Positions 13,482 through 14,864 of a stretch of 14,864 nt of DNA are shown in pieces. The translations under genes were made by a program, and so were the position numbers. This DNA is from Crenarchaeota archaeon SCGC AAA471-B05. GTDB taxonomy: Archaea > Thermoproteota > Thermoprotei > Gearchaeales > Gearchaeaceae. The notes under the pieces were generated by a model. That model saw nothing but the letters and a program-made list of their open reading frames with translations. It was not told where the DNA came from and did not search any database. The stretch covers positions 46,356 through 61,219 of the forward strand of contig AQYM01000032.1 of the NCBI GenBank assembly GCA_000380705.1. The letters run 5' to 3'. Each line of letters begins with the position of its first letter. The stretch's first letter is position 1.

Positions 13482-14864
13482 TTAAACTGGTATAAGTTCT
13501 ACCTTAACATTATATTTTCTACTTATTCTTTCCAGTTTTTTTCTTGCTTTATGTTGGACTCTAGAATAATAACTAAATGGCACTTTAACTAAGAAGCCTT
13601 CTTCTCTTTTTTCTATTTCCATTTCTACTGCAGGTATATATTTTTTAATAACATTTATAATACTATTCTTAACTCCTTCATCTCTAGAAGTGCTCTTAAT
13701 TGGTACAACAAATGTTCTTTCACCGAAGACGTATATTTCATATTCAACTTCGCCTGTTTCAAAATCTTTAACTAAAACTACAGGTCTTGTCAAATCTGCT
13801 TCAGTTAATCCTGCAGGTATTTTTACAGCAGTTTCAAGAGTATATACTTTATCAATGGAACCATTTTTAATAAATATTACAGTATCTATTATCGAAGGTA
13901 TCATTCCTAATTCAACTCTATTAATAAATCTTTGAATGGCATCTATAGCTGAGGTGGAATGAATAACTCCTACCATTCCTACCCCTGCCAATCTTAGATC
14001 GGTGTATAATTCAAAATCCTTAGTATCTCTCATTTCATCGAATATTGTATAATCTGGCCTGGACAAAAGCAAAACGTCATGAAGTTCTTCAGAAGTACCG
14101 TGTGTCTTGGATAGTTGTGTAATTTCTGGTGGTAGTTGCATATCTCTAGGAGACTCAAGAGTCTTTATAATCTTATTTTTTCTAAAGTAAAATTCTGCTA
14201 GTGCTTGTGCAAAAGTTGTTTTACCCATTCCTGGTGCTCCTGCAATTAATATTCCTTCAGCTTGTTTTTCTAATCTTTCCAATAATTTAGGAGATAAATT
14301 ATAATCTTCAAGTTTTAACATTCTCACCGGTTTTACGATGGTTATTTCTATTCCATCAGATAAAGGAGGTCTTGTTAAAACAATTCTATAATGTTCGAAT
14401 TGGGCAATTAAAGAAGACTTTCTTTCTATTTCTTTAATACTTGGATCCCCTGAAGATTTGGCTATTTCGTATATTTCTCTTGCAATATTTTCTAATTCGC
14501 TTCTTGTTAGTACCTTATCACTTACTTTTTCTAATCTCCAATTACCGGGTTTGCCACGCTTAACGAATGCATAAGTTCCTTCTTTTAAATGTAAACTCAT
14601 TACATCATCTTTGAAGTATTTAGTAAATGTAGGGATTTTTTTACTTGGTTCAATGAATAAACATTTAATTCTTGAAGCATAACACATTTCTCTAAGTAAA
14701 GGATCAGATGTTACAATTTGTGCTCCCAGTTCTATTGCTAAAGTTATTAAGAAGTGAGCTTTATTAACGTTAAAGTCTTCATAATATAAGTTTTTAGGAA
14801 GATAACTTGTTAACTCTATACTTATTTTTGGATAATCCTGTGCGATTTCAGACAACCTTAACAG
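13482..14864 (-). CDS. PIN-domain/secretion-type ATPase/KH protein (PINA-like), 5' end outside window
   Basis: The frame is open to the window edge, so the gene is partial; the TTG at 14855 codes an internal Leu in the PIN domain rather than a start. Numbered from that TTG, the visible part has the second half of a PIN domain (about 1-75, with AQIVTSDPLLREM at 45-57), a linker, a PilT/VirB11-like hexameric ATPase with Walker A GAPGMGKTT (206-214), Walker B-like YTIFDEMR (269-276) and VIHST (297-301), and a C-terminal KH-like domain (about 385-457) that is rich in basic residues. This order matches the archaeal PINA family; the Sulfolobus islandicus protein is a hexameric ATPase linked to Holliday junction processing with Hjc. 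Roles in RNA metabolism are possible given PIN and KH. A T-run follows the stop, then the candidate C/D RNA and tRNA-Gly. Confidence 0.88.
   Translation of the reverse strand: MLRLSEIAQDYPKISIELTSYLPKNLYYEDFNVNKAHFLITLAIELGAQIVTSDPLLREMCYASRIKCLFIEPSKKIPTFTKYFKDDVMSLHLKEGTYAFVKRGKPGNWRLEKVSDKVLTRSELENIAREIYEIAKSSGDPSIKEIERKSSLIAQFEHYRIVLTRPPLSDGIEITIVKPVRMLKLEDYNLSPKLLERLEKQAEGILIAGAPGMGKTTFAQALAEFYFRKNKIIKTLESPRDMQLPPEITQLSKTHGTSEELHDVLLLSRPDYTIFDEMRDTKDFELYTDLRLAGVGMVGVIHSTSAIDAIQRFINRVELGMIPSIIDTVIFIKNGSIDKVYTLETAVKIPAGLTEADLTRPVVLVKDFETGEVEYEIYVFGERTFVVPIKSTSRDEGVKNSIINVIKKYIPAVEMEIEKREEGFLVKVPFSYYSRVQHKARKKLERISRKYNVKVELIPV

Noticed and set aside
14853..14855. TTG as start codon of the PIN-ATPase-KH gene.
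   Set aside because: The frame stays open to the window edge, and the residues just after it are already the middle of the PIN domain, so it is an internal leucine codon and the gene is truncated by the window.
1..14864. A defence island, CRISPR array, toxin-antitoxin pair, transposon or integrated element.
   Set aside because: No repeat-spacer pattern, no transposase or integrase, no terminal inverted repeats, and no tRNA-linked duplication; almost all genes belong to known housekeeping families and composition is even apart from the tRNA.

Overview
The window looks like chromosomal DNA of a thermoacidophilic crenarchaeon, most likely a member of the Sulfolobales. The reasons are its very low GC content outside a GC-rich tRNA gene, AT-rich TATA-like boxes about 24-28 bases before many start codons (leaderless genes), archaeal gene families (DUF373, an Lhr-type helicase, a NurA relative, 3-hexulose-6-phosphate synthase, a PIN-ATPase-KH protein, an AglH-like transferase) and a tRNA gene without encoded CCA. 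I see no insertion sequence, CRISPR array, integrase or other sign of a mobile island. It is mostly housekeeping DNA, densely packed, with no gap over 300 bases that lacks a gene.

Layout. Bases 36-1151 (+) encode a DUF373 membrane protein. It converges with an M24 Xaa-Pro peptidase gene (1264-2334, -). A diverged NurA-family gene (2481-3647, -) shares a 38-base bidirectional promoter region with a 3-hexulose-6-phosphate synthase gene (3686-4354, +). The 3' end of the latter overlaps, antisense, the end of a three-gene minus-strand operon transcribed in the order cis-prenyltransferase (6307-7089), class I/II aminotransferase (5108-6310), cupin-type phosphoglucose isomerase (4323-5111). Both junctions in that operon are 4-base ATGA overlaps. 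Divergent from it are a small two-helix membrane protein (7137-7463) and an Lhr-type helicase (7511-10270). The helicase gene converges with a membrane glycosyltransferase gene (10278-11852, -). Next, all on the minus strand and listed in order of transcription, come a 5'-truncated PIN-ATPase-KH gene (13482-14864), a candidate C/D box guide RNA (13388-13450), tRNA-Gly(GCC) (13275-13348), an AglH-like GlcNAc-1-phosphate transferase (12248-13240) and a small membrane protein (11985-12251) overlapping it by 4 bases.

How the genes fit together. Three genes belong to lipid-linked glycan assembly: the cis-prenyltransferase makes the polyprenyl carrier, the AglH-like enzyme loads the first sugar phosphate, and the GT2 enzyme could extend or use such glycans. 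Hexulose-phosphate synthase and phosphoglucose isomerase both lead to or from fructose 6-phosphate, the entry to pentose synthesis by the reversed ribulose monophosphate route. Three proteins act on nucleic acids (Lhr helicase, NurA relative, PIN-ATPase-KH).

The most interesting item is the unannotated 63-nt C/D-box-like RNA, whose divergent C and D boxes change together so that they can still pair. Next are the NurA relative that has lost the usual active-site motifs and two 11-bp tandem duplications sitting exactly on the stop codons of two different genes.
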